From Ustulina deusta (lineage: Eukaryota > Ascomycota > Sordariomycetes > Xylariales > Xylariaceae), in NCBI GenBank assembly GCA_023159155.1, contig JAJNNX010000004.1, positions 868,001-932,000 of the forward strand: a stretch of 64,000 bases of DNA, written 5' to 3'. How positions within the stretch are numbered: position 1 is the stretch's first letter; each line of letters opens with the position of its first letter. Under the pieces are notes generated by a model. The model saw only the letters and a list, made by a program, of their open reading frames with translations. It was not told where the DNA came from and ran no database searches. Shown here piece by piece: positions 34,773-46,300 of this stretch. The position numbers and the translations under genes were made by a program.

Positions 34773-35738
34773 ATGGGCAAAATTTCAAAAACAGAATTAC
34801 GCACTGCCGAGCTAATGTCGCAGCTAAAGGGTGAGGGATACGAAGAGCGCGCCTCCAAGGTGCAAAATCTCGCCGAGCGGGGAAGGGAGTTGAACCGGAG
34901 CATGCAGCAAAACTTAGCCGGGGCTCGAAAGACGACCTCTCGGAAGGCCCCGTGGGATCAAGACTCCGACTCCGACGACGGCCGAAGTGATACGGCGTAT
35001 CTCACCCCCGACGGGAGAGAAGTCGTCCAGAAAGAGTATAAACTCATCAACGGGCACTGGGGCCTGATTACGTATCGGAAGCAGTTGCACGAGGTGGATC
35101 CGTACTTATTGCTAAAATTGCGAGAGAAGCGCGAGAAGGAGGTGGCGAAGTTGGAAGCAAAGGATAAGAGGAAGGGGAAGAAGGTTGAAAGAGATGGAAT
35201 TCCCCGGATTTCGACCCCTCTCGCCCAGTTAACGGGGATGAAAGCCCCCAGGCCCACGACACAGCGAACTGATACTGTGGGAAGTAGTGGACAACAAAGA
35301 GAGAAACGAGCGGGAAATAGCGGTGTCTCGAGGGAGTTGAAAGAAAGGGTTCGCAAAGAGCAGCGTGGTGAAACTTCTGCGCCACCGACTTCCCACGATG
35401 CGGAATTCGAGCGGGAGGCAAGTCGATGGAGGCACGTGTCGAAAGGAAAGTCGCCAGTATCACCGTCGCCCTCTTCTTCTTCTTCTTCTGCGTCGCCCTA
35501 CTCATTCAAAGCGAGAGCGAAACAAAGCGGTTTCTGTCAGCCTCAAGAACACGACTCGGGGCATGACGCTGACAGTGATATCACGGACCCTAGGGTCCCC
35601 GTCCGGCGGACCAAGAAGAAGACTACGTCTACAAGATCTGGTGAGGGCCAATGTGAGAACGATGGGGAAGAATATCTTGACATTTGGCAGAAGATTGCCG
35701 ATGAAGACGACGGCGAGACTACATATGCGCAAAGGTAA
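34773..35738 (+). CDS. Hypothetical charged protein
   Basis: Unrecognised protein of 321 aa, mostly charged and probably disordered. The N-terminal 60 residues (MGKISKTELRTAELMSQLKG...) look helical. A small patch, SDTAYLTPDGREVVQKEYKLINGHWGLITYRKQL, looks folded and may be the conserved core. The remainder is Lys/Arg/Glu-rich with a serine run encoded by TCTTCT repeats near 35475. No signal peptide or membrane segment. The last codons overlap a good splice donor (CAAAG|GTAAGT at 35737); if used with the CACATAG acceptor near 35803, the protein would end at 35842 with about 17 different residues. Either end is possible. Confidence 0.7.
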   Translation: MGKISKTELRTAELMSQLKGEGYEERASKVQNLAERGRELNRSMQQNLAGARKTTSRKAPWDQDSDSDDGRSDTAYLTPDGREVVQKEYKLINGHWGLITYRKQLHEVDPYLLLKLREKREKEVAKLEAKDKRKGKKVERDGIPRISTPLAQLTGMKAPRPTTQRTDTVGSSGQQREKRAGNSGVSRELKERVRKEQRGETSAPPTSHDAEFEREASRWRHVSKGKSPVSPSPSSSSSSASPYSFKARAKQSGFCQPQEHDSGHDADSDITDPRVPVRRTKKKTTSTRSGEGQCENDGEEYLDIWQKIADEDDGETTYAQR

Positions 35739-35892
35739 GTATGATCTTACCCCGGGTCGTATTCCCAACAAGCGGTAGGTTAGATTACACACATAGTAAC
35801 GTAGGCATTGGGGCTGGCTACCCCTCCCCTCCGCGTAGTTAAACCCAGTAGAATTTTTGAGACCAATTGTCGTATGTTGTCACTAGCTTGCT

Positions 35893-37905
35893 TCATGAAT
35901 GCCCTGAACTCTCGTCCCTCCCATGACTTCCGCCCAGAGTGAATCCCTCCGGGAACTCAACTGGCCCTAACTTCTGGGCGATATCCGTCGAATTTATGAC
36001 ACCCTCCGGCCGTCCACCATCGCTGCCGTCGGCTCTAGAATCTCGAATTTCCTTCTTCACCCCGTTGTACTCCTTGATCCGCGCCGTGGCCAATCTCCCC
36101 GGTCTTCGGCGGTCCGTCGGACACCGCAGGAGGGGCACCTATTATTTGCTCATCTTGCGTCAGTAATTGTCATTTGCGGGAAAGAAAGGATGGAATGGGT
36201 TCGGGAGTTTGTAGAGTAGTAGTAACATGAGTAGAAACCCCCATAAGTAAGTAGACAGACTCGTGCCCCTGAGACGTGTTAAAAGGGGCATGGAAGACTC
36301 CGGCGGACTGACCTGGATGATGGCGGCAAAGACATCGAACACCTTATCTACCGGCACATTATGTCTCTTCGCAACTTCTTCGAATGGGAACTTCTCTTGA
36401 CATGTCTCGGCTACGTCGACTATTAGATTGGGCGAGGGTTTGCGATAGGTGGGTTGGATGAGAGAGGCGGGTGGTTTCAAGGGACTCGAGGCGGCGTTAA
36501 AGCTCCCCACGGTGCTCTTTGGTTGAGTTGTCTGGGGCGATTGCGGTTTACCGGATCGTTCAGAAGTATGCGGTTTGTCTTTCTCGGTTCCCTTTTGTTG
36601 CTCGGAAATCATCTGTTGTGGCAGATGCTGAGGTTGCGAGTGAGACGGGAGAGGGGCGAAGGCGTTGCTATTGACTGGCATCATCACCGGCGCGAAGTTC
36701 GGCCCGAATCCGTGCATGTTACTCGTGGGTATTGCCACCATCTGGGGATGGAGATGTTGACCATAAGACGTGTGGCAGTGTAGCTGCGGCATGTAGCCAG
36801 GGGGGAGAGTCGCATTTACTATCGGTAAGCCCTGCACTCGCGAAAGTTGAGCCTGGTGCCTCAGCCGGGAACATACCTGGCACGGTTGCTTCTGCGAGTG
36901 GGTCGAATTATTGTGATGGTGATGGTTCTCCGATGGTCTCGGGTTGATTCCCAAACAAGGTGCTTGATGAGAAGCTTCGGAATAAGGTAAAGGAGGGGGA
37001 GGGGGCATTGGTATACTGTTTGAACCAACCCTCTTGTCACGATTGGAAGAGGTTGGATTAATATAACTGCCCGGGTGGATAAGCGTTTCCGCAGCATGAG
37101 TATTCTGAGGATCAAGTGAAGTATTCGTCAAATCTGGTGTCATTACTGGTGTCTCAACTTGGCGAGAAGTATGACTCGAGCTTGCACAGAGTATATGGGA
37201 GCTCGAGGGCCTCTCAAAGTCGAATGCTTCAGGTACATTTCGATCACTTTGAAAATTAAGCATTGCCGAAGAGACTGTTAATGGAAGCTGTTTCGGCGAG
37301 AGCTCAGGAGGACTCGGCGACCGAGGCTTGCGGAAAGGCTGGTCAAGCACAAAGTTCTCTAGCACAGGCATGGAGACCCCCCTCAGGGCGTAAGCGAGTT
37401 CCACCGCGTGAATGTCGTGTGGTAGGCAGACCATTCCTGTACTCAATCGTCTTTCTGTATCCTTCGAGTCGCAGTCAGGAATTTGCGTTGCCATTATAGG
37501 AAGATTTGGAGCAACAGTAGGAGTAGCAGCAGTCGTAGCAAGTGGAATCATTGGCTGTTCAGCCACGGGTATTGTAGGCCGCTTATCACTAGTTCTGCAT
37601 CTCTTCACAGGCTTCTCGGAGATGAACTGGATATCATCGTCATCTTCGTCGACTTGTCTTTTAGATGAAGTCGTAGAGTTGGGAGGGGGGCGCTGACAAG
37701 CATAATTCTCGCCTGGTCCATGCGACGGAACTGGTGGGACTTGACCCCGGTGCTGAGGTGGAAAATATGTTGGCATTATATTGGTAGATTGCATAGAGAT
37801 AGTAGGCATATGAGAGTTGAGGTGACGGGTTGAATGCTTTCCAGCCCAGGGGAGAAGAGACAGTGCCTGGGCTATTTGTATTAGCAGACGGGTTTCTTCA
37901 GACAT
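35893..37905 (-). CDS. Hypothetical Pro/Ser/His-rich nuclear-type protein
   Basis: Two exons, 36313-37905 and 35893-36138 (612 aa); the 174-bp intron starts GTCAGT and ends AATAG, giving FAAIIQVPLLRCPTDRRR in frame. The first ATG of the frame is at 37905 (MSEETRLLIQIAQALSLLPW), a short helix. Most of the protein is disordered and rich in Pro, Ser, His and Gln. Near residues 85-110 is an acidic patch followed by hydrophobic and basic residues (DDDDIQFISEKPVKRCR), which resembles a SUMO-interacting motif plus nuclear signal. The C-terminal 130 residues are the folded part: EKFPFEEVAKRHNVPVDKVF looks like a helix-turn-helix, followed by RRRPGRLATARIKEYNGVKK. A DNA- or chromatin-associated role is only a guess. 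Confidence 0.75.
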
Positions 37906-39781
37906 GAGAAACTCGGAAATCAAAAGACACCCAACATCCGTCTCTAAGCATGCAGCACCGGTGCAGTTCTTTCACTTATATGCGGGCCGTTTTTGAAGAT
38001 AAAAACTGAAGCAAAGGCAAACCCTTCCATCATAAGAATGAGGCTTTGCTAGTTGCTGTGTAGAAGAACAGCATGCGCTTTCAATAAGGCCAGGCCGCTA
38101 GCCTGGCACCGCTGCACAATGTAGCATTATCATTGTGAACATGATTGTGGGATTCAGAGAATGACAGGCGTGATCGTTAAATAGTGTAGCAATCTGTGTT
38201 CTGAGAGAGAGAGAATGAGCTACTCCCATAACCATCTTATAAGTGAAAGCTCAAGACATCACCCAAGGAGATGTTGACAGTATGGTTGTGACAGCTGCAT
38301 ATCTGCCAATATTCAACCACGCATGGCAATAGTGGGAAAGATGGAGGTACACAAGGCATCAGACTATCGAGAAAGGAAGGCTAGATGTGAATCCCAGCAG
38401 GTATTATCATGGCTGTCGGAGGAGGCGGCAACACTCCTTCAGGCAACGTCTGAAGCAAAGATTATTAAAGTAGGACCATTCATTCATCGTTAGTTTCCAT
38501 CGCTCTCTTTAGCAAGGCTGCACTGGAGTGCCGGCTTAGTCCATAGGTAGGTACAAGAATTGAATTGTTTGGCCAAGATAGGAGTAACGATGGCTGCTGG
38601 TATGAGCGTTAGTTCTAAGAAGGTATGTTGGTGGTTTCTGGTTGGGTCAGTGATGGATACCGAGATGCAGATGGTAATCTCAACCTGCGGAACGTTGTTC
38701 GGGTCAGTTTCAGTCAACCTGCACACATATGCCCTCGTAGGCATTTCACAATATCCCGAGTAATTCAGTCCCAATACCACTCTCGGTCGCTTCCGTGTCT
38801 CCGGCATCTCTCTCCGGCATCTTCCTCCGGAGGGCCGTACCGACATGCAGATGTCTGCATCAGTCCTGGCGATCGGCTACGTTTCCAGGCTACTACAAAG
38901 GACCAACGCGTGCAGACATACACAGCATTTGCTAGCAAATGGAATGGAGTCTATGAGCGTCTGATATTCCATCTGAAGCTAGGGATCCCAAGATCCTTGG
39001 ACACCATGCGCACCACGAAGCCGATGTACCTACCTGTCACCTGACCCACATACACTATATAGGGCCCTGTACACAGTGGTAACAGTGTTAGCTCTCCATC
39101 CATTCTACAACATTCAGGTACCACTACCACTACCCCGCCCCGCTGGGAACGCCCTGTTGTGCGCCTCTGGGCTGCCGGCGGGGGTCTTCTCTAGATACAT
39201 CTCACTGGTCACTGCCGACCTATATGAGACAACCATGTCATATCTTTCGCAACTTCTTCAACACTGAAATTTCATGAGTGAGCCAATATATTAGCAGCAC
39301 TGACATTGGCCATGATATCGTCACGAGGGGTAAGCTTGTATCGAAGGGAGAAGATAGAAGATATTGTAGCTCCAAAGTTGAGGGAAAAAAGAAAAATTAA
39401 CAAAAAAAAGAAAAGAAAACGAATAAATAAATAAAGTCTTGGAGATCCGTTTCCATCCCTCTGTCGCTGCGTAAATTTATATCAATGTAATCATCATCAG
39501 CAGCTACTAGGTAGACTAGGTAGGTACAATATCTCGAGGTAACTGCCATCTGATATGAAATGCATTAGGTAATATAACTGCGGGGCATCCAGCCCCACCA
39601 ACATTTACAGCTCTAATACCTAACTGTGGTAGGTACATCCCTACCTGTCCCTTAGCTATATATAGGTAGGTACATCTGCCACTTCACGAGCAGACAAACA
39701 AGCGCCTGGGTGCATCTTCGCAAGTTCTTTCATTTTGGCTGTATCCCACCCTAGAGACCTCTGTATCTTGTACCAGAAAGT
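37906..39781. other. Divergent spacer upstream of CSN6
   Basis: A 1.88-kb spacer between divergent genes. It holds A-rich stretches at about 39385-39435, TAGGTA motifs at about 39510-39670 close to the CSN6 start, and open frames near 38490-39044 on both strands that show no recognisable protein pattern. No gene supported. Confidence 0.5.
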
Positions 39782-41061
39782 ATGGAGTTGGCCACGAAGA
39801 ATCCGCTTCTGTCGACACAGAAGGCCTCCGACTCGGGTCTGCAGGCTGTTCTGCACCCTCTCGTCCTCCTCACCATCTCGGATTACATCACGCGCCACAC
39901 GCTCAGAGCACAGCCTGGCCCCGTTGTTGGTGCGTTGATAGGACAGCAGAATGGCCGTGAGGTCACGATAGAACACGCCTTTGAGTGTGCCACACAGACG
40001 AGGGACGGCGAGGTCGCCCTGGATGCCGACTGGTTTGGGCAGCGGTTAGGACAGAGTGCGTCCTGCCAAGTCTTGCTTGAGGCCTTCCATGTTGACCTGT
40101 TTCTGACAATGCGGCCGCAGTGAAAACAATACACAGTTCGCCCCAGCTGGACCTTGTTGGCTGGTACACCTTGCTTCCCAAAAGCGGTCCGACCCCCTCC
40201 ATCCTCCCCATCCACAACTATATCCTTTCCGAGCACAACGACTCGTCTCTCCTGCTTGGCTTCCACCCGGAAGAGTCCGTCAAACACGATGCCGGCAGCA
40301 GACTGCCCCTGACCATCTACGAGTCCAACCTCGAGGCCGAGGAGCCAAAGACCGAGCAAGGGGAAGACAAGGAGATGCGAGATGGAGAGCCGCCACTCAG
40401 GCTCAGGTTTCGAGAACTGCCATACTCTGTCGAGACTGGCGAGGCTGAAATGATTAGTATGGATTTTGTCGCCAGGGGTGCTGGTAACGCGGCAGCCGTC
40501 GAACCACGAGAGCAAAAGAAGATGATGCCGGGAAATATCGATGACCCCAAAGGGAAGCGTAAGATGGAGGCCATAGAGTTGGCAGCAACCAACTTGGACG
40601 CTGCGGATAGCGAGGTGCATGTCCTCTCACGAGAGGACGAGGAGATGATTGCAGCTCTCTCGGCGAAAGCAAACTCGGTTAAGATGTTGCAGTCACGGAT
40701 CAACCTCCTGGCAACCTACCTCGAGCGACTACCCCCATCCGACCTTACGGGTGATGATACTACTATGGTTACTGGCGAGGGCGAGCCAATTATACCTTCG
40801 CACACCATACTTCGATCAATCCAAGCCCTCGTGAACAGACTATCGCTAGTCGTCCCTTCGGCGACTGAGGCGTTTGAGCAGGAGATGCTGAGCGAGGCCA
40901 ATGATGTGCACCTGATGGAGCTGCTCAACAACGTGTTGCAAAGTACTACCGAGGTTAGGGGCCTTGGCAAAAAGTACAATATTGTAGAGACGAGCAGGAA
41001 TCAGAACAAGAAGTATACAGATGACTCTAAGATCCTAGGCTCTCGGTTTGCCGAGATTTAA
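39782..41061 (+). CDS. CSN6: COP9 signalosome subunit 6 (MPN- domain)
   Basis: Scaffold subunit of the nuclear COP9 signalosome, which removes Nedd8 from cullins. Two exons, 39782-40055 and 40121-41061 (404 aa); the intron begins with GTGCGT and ends CCGCAG, and the join creates RLGQMKTIHSSPQLDLVGWYT, the expected CSN6 sequence. The MPN domain starts at residue about 24: HPLVLLTISDYITRHTLR, VVGALIGQQNGREVTIEHAFEC, DLVGWYTLLPKSGPTPS. The zinc-binding JAMM residues of CSN5 are absent, as is normal for CSN6. The C-terminal helical half (EEMIAALSAKANSVKMLQSR, AFEQEMLSEANDVHLMELLN) matches the signalosome helical bundle. An acidic linker (EAEEPKTEQGEDKEMRDGE) lies between. Confidence 0.9.
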
Positions 41062-41689
41062 ACCCCCCGTACCACTAATTATCGAACAGGTGGCAGGGCA
41101 GAAGGAGGGAAGATGAATTAAGACATCAAGCATTGCATTTGCGTGGCGAAAGAGGCGTTTTGTTCGGCAGCTATGGAGAGCTGCTTGGGATAGCCACTGG
41201 ATTTACTCGGAGACTAGGCTTAGCTCTGCGCCCTCCCGCCGGTTGTGATAGACGATAACTTGTGATGAGAGGTAGACAGGAACACGATCGTGAGGAACCC
41301 TCGATCGATGTTTCAGAAATGTCTTCGCCTACATATTATCATAAAACATACTAAAAGAGGCGTATTATATCTCAAATAAGAGCGCTAGTGCAGATTATGA
41401 CTGATATACCCGTAAGTCGCTCAATATTGTTCTCACGCCGCCACCGTGTATCCAATTAAACGCGTCGTCGCCGCTCCAGTTCTAAGGCGGAGGAAGCAGA
41501 CAAGAAAACTCAGCATAGGTGCGCCTTTACCATCACAAAGTAAGTCTGCTCCATTCCGGGAAGAGAAAAATTAAGCCCACACTCTTGCTCCGACACCCGT
41601 ATATACTCAGTATGTATGAGTAAAGGAGGGAAAGAATGATTAATGCCAACGCAATGCACCACTAGAGCACTAAGATGATTCGAGTCTTT
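41062..41689. other. Convergent 3' spacer
   Basis: Between the 3' ends of CSN6 and the dehydrogenase gene. No gene or strong repeat seen. Confidence 0.5.
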
Positions 41690-43340
41690 CTAGGCCTCGA
41701 TGATGACTTTGAGCACAAGGTTTCCATCGTCGTCCGAGGTTCTACCAGCAAGCTCGAAGGCCTCCTTAGCTGCGGCCAGCCCCTTGAACCGATGAGTCAC
41801 CATGTTATCGAGGCTGGGTAATATGGCTGTAGGCTTTCCATGGCCCTGGGGGGAAAGCAGCCGGATGCCGGTTGGGTATGTGTTTGCGTAACGAAAGATG
41901 CCGAGGATGTCGATTTCCTTCAGGTGCGCTACTGAAAGCGGCACGGTCTGAATCGGGGTTCCCATGCCGACCATGATGACCTTACCGCCGGGGCGAGTGG
42001 CGTACAGACACGTCTGCATGCAGGCTTCTTTCCCGGTACATTCGAAGCTGACATCGACGCCTTCGTCTTCGTCCTCGTTCTGGAGCGCGGCGGGGGGCAC
42101 GGAAACGGAGAGAATGTCCGTCGCTAGACGCTTGGCGTGCTCTAGCTGCCCTTGGTACGAGTTGGAAATAACACTGATGGGCGTCGTGGAGCCTGATTCC
42201 AGAGGTGTAGACGGGGTGGTCGAGCGGCTGGATATGGAAGCACTGCTCGCGGAGGACTGTAATGGGCGAGGGACGATGAAACCATGGGTTGCGAAGCCGT
42301 GCTTGATCGCATAATCTACGCGGCCGGCATCGATATCCGCGATGGTCACTGAGGTGCAACCCGACTGGCGCGCCATAGCCGCAGTCAGAAGACCGACTGT
42401 TCCGGCTCCCATGACGAGCGCGGTGGAGCCAGGGGACGGGTTGGCGCGGTTTACGGCCCGGATGGCTACGGATAGGGGTTCCAGGAGAGCTGCGGCCTCA
42501 AAGGAGATATGATCGGGGAGTCTTTTTTTTCAAGGTCAGTATTTGAATATAATTTTGAATATGGAAATTTTCGAGGAGAGTCAAGCCCGCAATTCAACGT
42601 ACTTGTGACACCATATCGCCGGATGATTTATCCTCTCCTGCAGGGTTCCTTGAAAGTGAGGCACGCTCTTCGCACTACTCCTGAACCGCATCTTCTTGCA
42701 CAGGTTATACCTGCCGTTCCTGCAGACGCCGCAGTGGCCGCAGGGGACGCCTACTTCGAGCGCCACTCGGTCTCCTATCTGGAAGCCGGCCACTACAACC
42801 GCGGGAGTCAGTAATTCCTCTTTTAAGCAGTTCTGGGGCTCTCGAAACATGCTCCCGGAACATACTCCCGAGACATTTCGGGAGGTCTCAAGTTACTTGA
42901 AAGGGAAGAAAATGACGCCAGCGGTAACTCACCCTGTGGGCCGATGGCGACGACGGTGCCGGACGACTCGTGACCCAGGGAAAGCGGCGCGCAAGCGCAG
43001 AGGTCTCCGTTCGCGAATTTCCTGTAGTACGAGACGTCGGAGCCGCAGATGCCGGTCGACTCGACGGCGATCTGAAGCTCGCCGTCACTAGGTCGCTCGA
43101 TGTTCCTCGTCTCCTAAGCATCAAATCATCATCAGCTGAACTGGGTGCCGGGAGATACAAAAGCCGTGTAGGTAATAGACCCCAAATCTCTGTGTAACGA
43201 TAAGACGGTCGTGGAAGAGATCTCACCAATCGCAGATCTCGTGGTCCATGCAGTACCGAGGCATGTATTGTCTGAGACCCTTTCCCGAGGTTGGGGAACT
43301 GCATCGGCGCTACCTCCTCTGTCGTGGCGGAGGGTGCCAT
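41690..43340 (-). CDS. Zinc-dependent sorbitol/xylitol dehydrogenase-type MDR enzyme
   Basis: Medium-chain NAD(P)-dependent polyol dehydrogenase, cytosolic. Four exons: 43227-43340, 42933-43113, 42603-42792 and 41690-42521 (438 aa), phases consistent. Catalytic zinc ligands are in STGICGSDVSYY and LGHESSG; the four structural-zinc cysteines are in CGHCGVCRNGRYNLC. The Rossmann loop is GAGTVGLLTAAMARQSG, and ADIDAGR after the second strand, with Asp, points to NAD. The fold is interrupted by a roughly 50-residue Ser/Thr/Pro-rich insertion (PLQSSASSASISSR...) after GFIVP, seen in fungal relatives but not in canonical sorbitol dehydrogenases. The last intron acceptor follows a run of eight A on the coding strand. 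The real substrate (sorbitol, xylitol, L-arabinitol or a threonine-type alcohol) cannot be read from the sequence. Confidence 0.87.
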
Positions 43341-46300
43341 GTTGGTGATCTAAGTAAATATGTAGAATATCGTGCGAGTGATCTTGGGTATTTATAGACT
43401 TAGATTATGGTTGTAGGACCTAATATAGTAAGGGAGTCGTAGAGTTAGACGAAAACACAAGATTTGGGCTCATTCATCAGTTAAATAGGGAAGAGACGAG
43501 AAAATTTACTGTTCGAGAGAAGAGTACGCCCTAGCATCAGGAGACCAGTATTGAGTCTCTTTTTATGCCAACATACCAGGATAGGCAAAATGACAGACCT
43601 CGTCAAGGGGATATGTGGTAGTCTATGGTAGTCCGTATCTCGACCATCTTGGTGAAACAGAGCAGTGCTCTTGTTTGTAAGCTGGACTAGCCCATTATCA
43701 TGACTAGCATAGGTGTATTGCGTTTCATTGTCCTGGGAGGTATATGCGTCTAGTTGGCACGATGTGACGGTAGGAACACTATAGAGGAGATGTCTAAGAC
43801 AGACTCCCGAGTTTCTGATCCGATGTTGATAGATCGCCTTAGCACGAGATATGTGATCCATAGATGTGGACATGCTGGTCCTGCTACCAGCCTGCCCCGT
43901 TCCTATTGGGCTCGGCCCGACACGATTCTGTCACAGCGGCATCCGAAGGCCTCCCGGTACACATCATAGTTTGCCCTCTGGGTCATGCCCTTGTTGTGAT
44001 AAGAATATGTGATGGTTGTTGCGAAGTTCATATAGCTCTGAAATAGACCTCCGTCCTGCTAGTAAAGGACGGGGCTGTCCAGCATAATCTATCGATGATA
44101 GCACATTGATGTTTTCATGATATAATCAAGCCGCCCGGCTACATATCTAGGCCCCGAGTGCTTGAACGGCACCGTTATCTAGGAATTTGTTGACATATAT
44201 AGTTAATATCTTCGGGGCTGAGGGATCACATGAAAACTTGAACGAATCTCTAACATCTACCCAAAACTGGCAAGGTAAGTTGATAAACGAGGTCGAATAG
44301 TCCTATACTCCAACTCCTAGCATTATACATACATAGGTATTTGCTTACCTTACCGATCTCGATTTTCGATCTATCTACCACTCCTTCTATCTCCTCCCTT
44401 TGCATGAAGCACCTACTGTTCCCCTCTATTCTATGCATGCTCAATGTCCAAGCACAGATCATTGGCTCTTTGCCAGTCCCTGCTGCGCACCCTTCGAATC
44501 GCCACTTTCGAATCCACCTCTACGCAACGAAGTAAGCCACCCGATCGGGACATATAGCGAGCGACTGTGGATGTCCCAAGCATATACGGTCCCACATATA
44601 GCTCTATTGAGGATCGACATATGGATAGAAAGATGCATCCGTCTCACCACGTCCTTACACATACACTAGGACCGCGTTCCGGATGAATCCGCTGCCAATA
44701 GGAGGCAAACGGAATATCGTGCAACGGAATAATGAGGCCACATTAGCTCTTCCCAAGCCTCCCCGGTCTATTCCCCGCAATTTGTGTGAAGCGTTGTTGG
44801 TCGCTTGGAAAGTTACCCTGCGGTATTCCCTCGATCATTACCTCAGACCTTGAGGATACGGTAACAGTGGTAGTGTAAACAAATTACCTGGCAGGGTGAA
44901 GACACAGTCGCAAGGATATGGGCCTGCATTACCGGCACAACGGGTCAACGGCCGAAGTCAATATTTGGCTCGACGACCGCTAATAGCTGATCAAAAGTTC
45001 CTTAACACTCCTCCCGATGCACACAAGCCTATTTCCGATCGGATTATTCCGTCCTTGTAGTGTACGCAATAAGACGACAAGCACCCTGATCAGTCTACGG
45101 ATGCTATGTACGGTATCTATCCACCTTGCAGACAATCCACATGCTACTAGTAGGTATCCCTCGATGTCAGAGATTTGTCCGTCCCACTGCCGTTGCTACT
45201 ACATATAGTCGGCCATCGGAGGCCATCGGGGATCTCAATGCAACCACCGTCCACCTCCAGCACTCGAGTGGCCAATGATCACTGGCACCCACTTCTTCAT
45301 ACCTATATATGTAGGATCCAACGTGGGGATTGGGGGACGTTGCAGCTAAATCCTAACCATTTTTTGTCCTATTGCGTCAACACCCTATATTGTGCGCTCA
45401 ACTACCGTTGACGATGCTGATGCGTGGTTCTATCCACCGAATATCCCGAGCTGCTTTGTGTCCAGAGCACTAGCGAAGCGGTATCACACCTATTTCCGGA
45501 TAACGGAATTAACAGGCATACAATAAGACATACTAGTAGGTACTGGGGCCTTGCTTTTATTATACCGTATCCTTAGGCTTAGGCAGCCACGACATATCGT
45601 GCGAGCAGATCCTAGAACGAAAATGCCGTCGCATCTATCTAGCAAATCGAGGAAACTCCCTGGAGTTGGATCCCCCGAGATCACCGGCCAGTCTTGGGAA
45701 TCCGCTGAACAGGGGTTCTCTTTCTCTAGTGCCATCAGGTCTGTGGCTTGGAATCGAGTGAAGAACCAATCCCTTGACCGCAAACGTCCATCTCGATGGG
45801 TTGGGTGCTATACACCACTCGTGTATTATCGAGGTGGCCAGACTACTAGATAGTACATATCCCGCCCTGCAGCTACGCCGTCCTGCAGGCTAGGTATTTT
45901 CGAAGTGACCCTCCATCGTCCTAACCGCCATGCCGGGATCCAAACCAGAACCATGCAACCTATACTATAGATAAGGCAGGCGAGATGTAACAATTACCGG
46001 GATCAGACGTATGCCACCACATGTCGTTTGAACGACTTATACTTCCTCGCGGTGCGACAATGCTACGGTATACCAGCTACTTCGATTTTTCTAGTGTTAT
46101 TGTGCAGGGATGCCGTCACCCGGACGTAAGTGTACACTGACAGATGAGCTGATAGTTTTCCCGTGTCACAACAAGGTTCGGACGGCCGTGATCGACTGGC
46201 GGGCTACGAACAGACCGCATCGCTTAGAGGCCCAGTCGGCAAGACAGGAGGATCTGATTGGTTCTGTCGTACACATGGAACGGGATGGCGTTTGCCATAG

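Noticed and set aside
39883..40620. Minus-strand open frame of 245 codons
   Set aside because: Antisense to CSN6 and crosses its intron; no recognisable domain.
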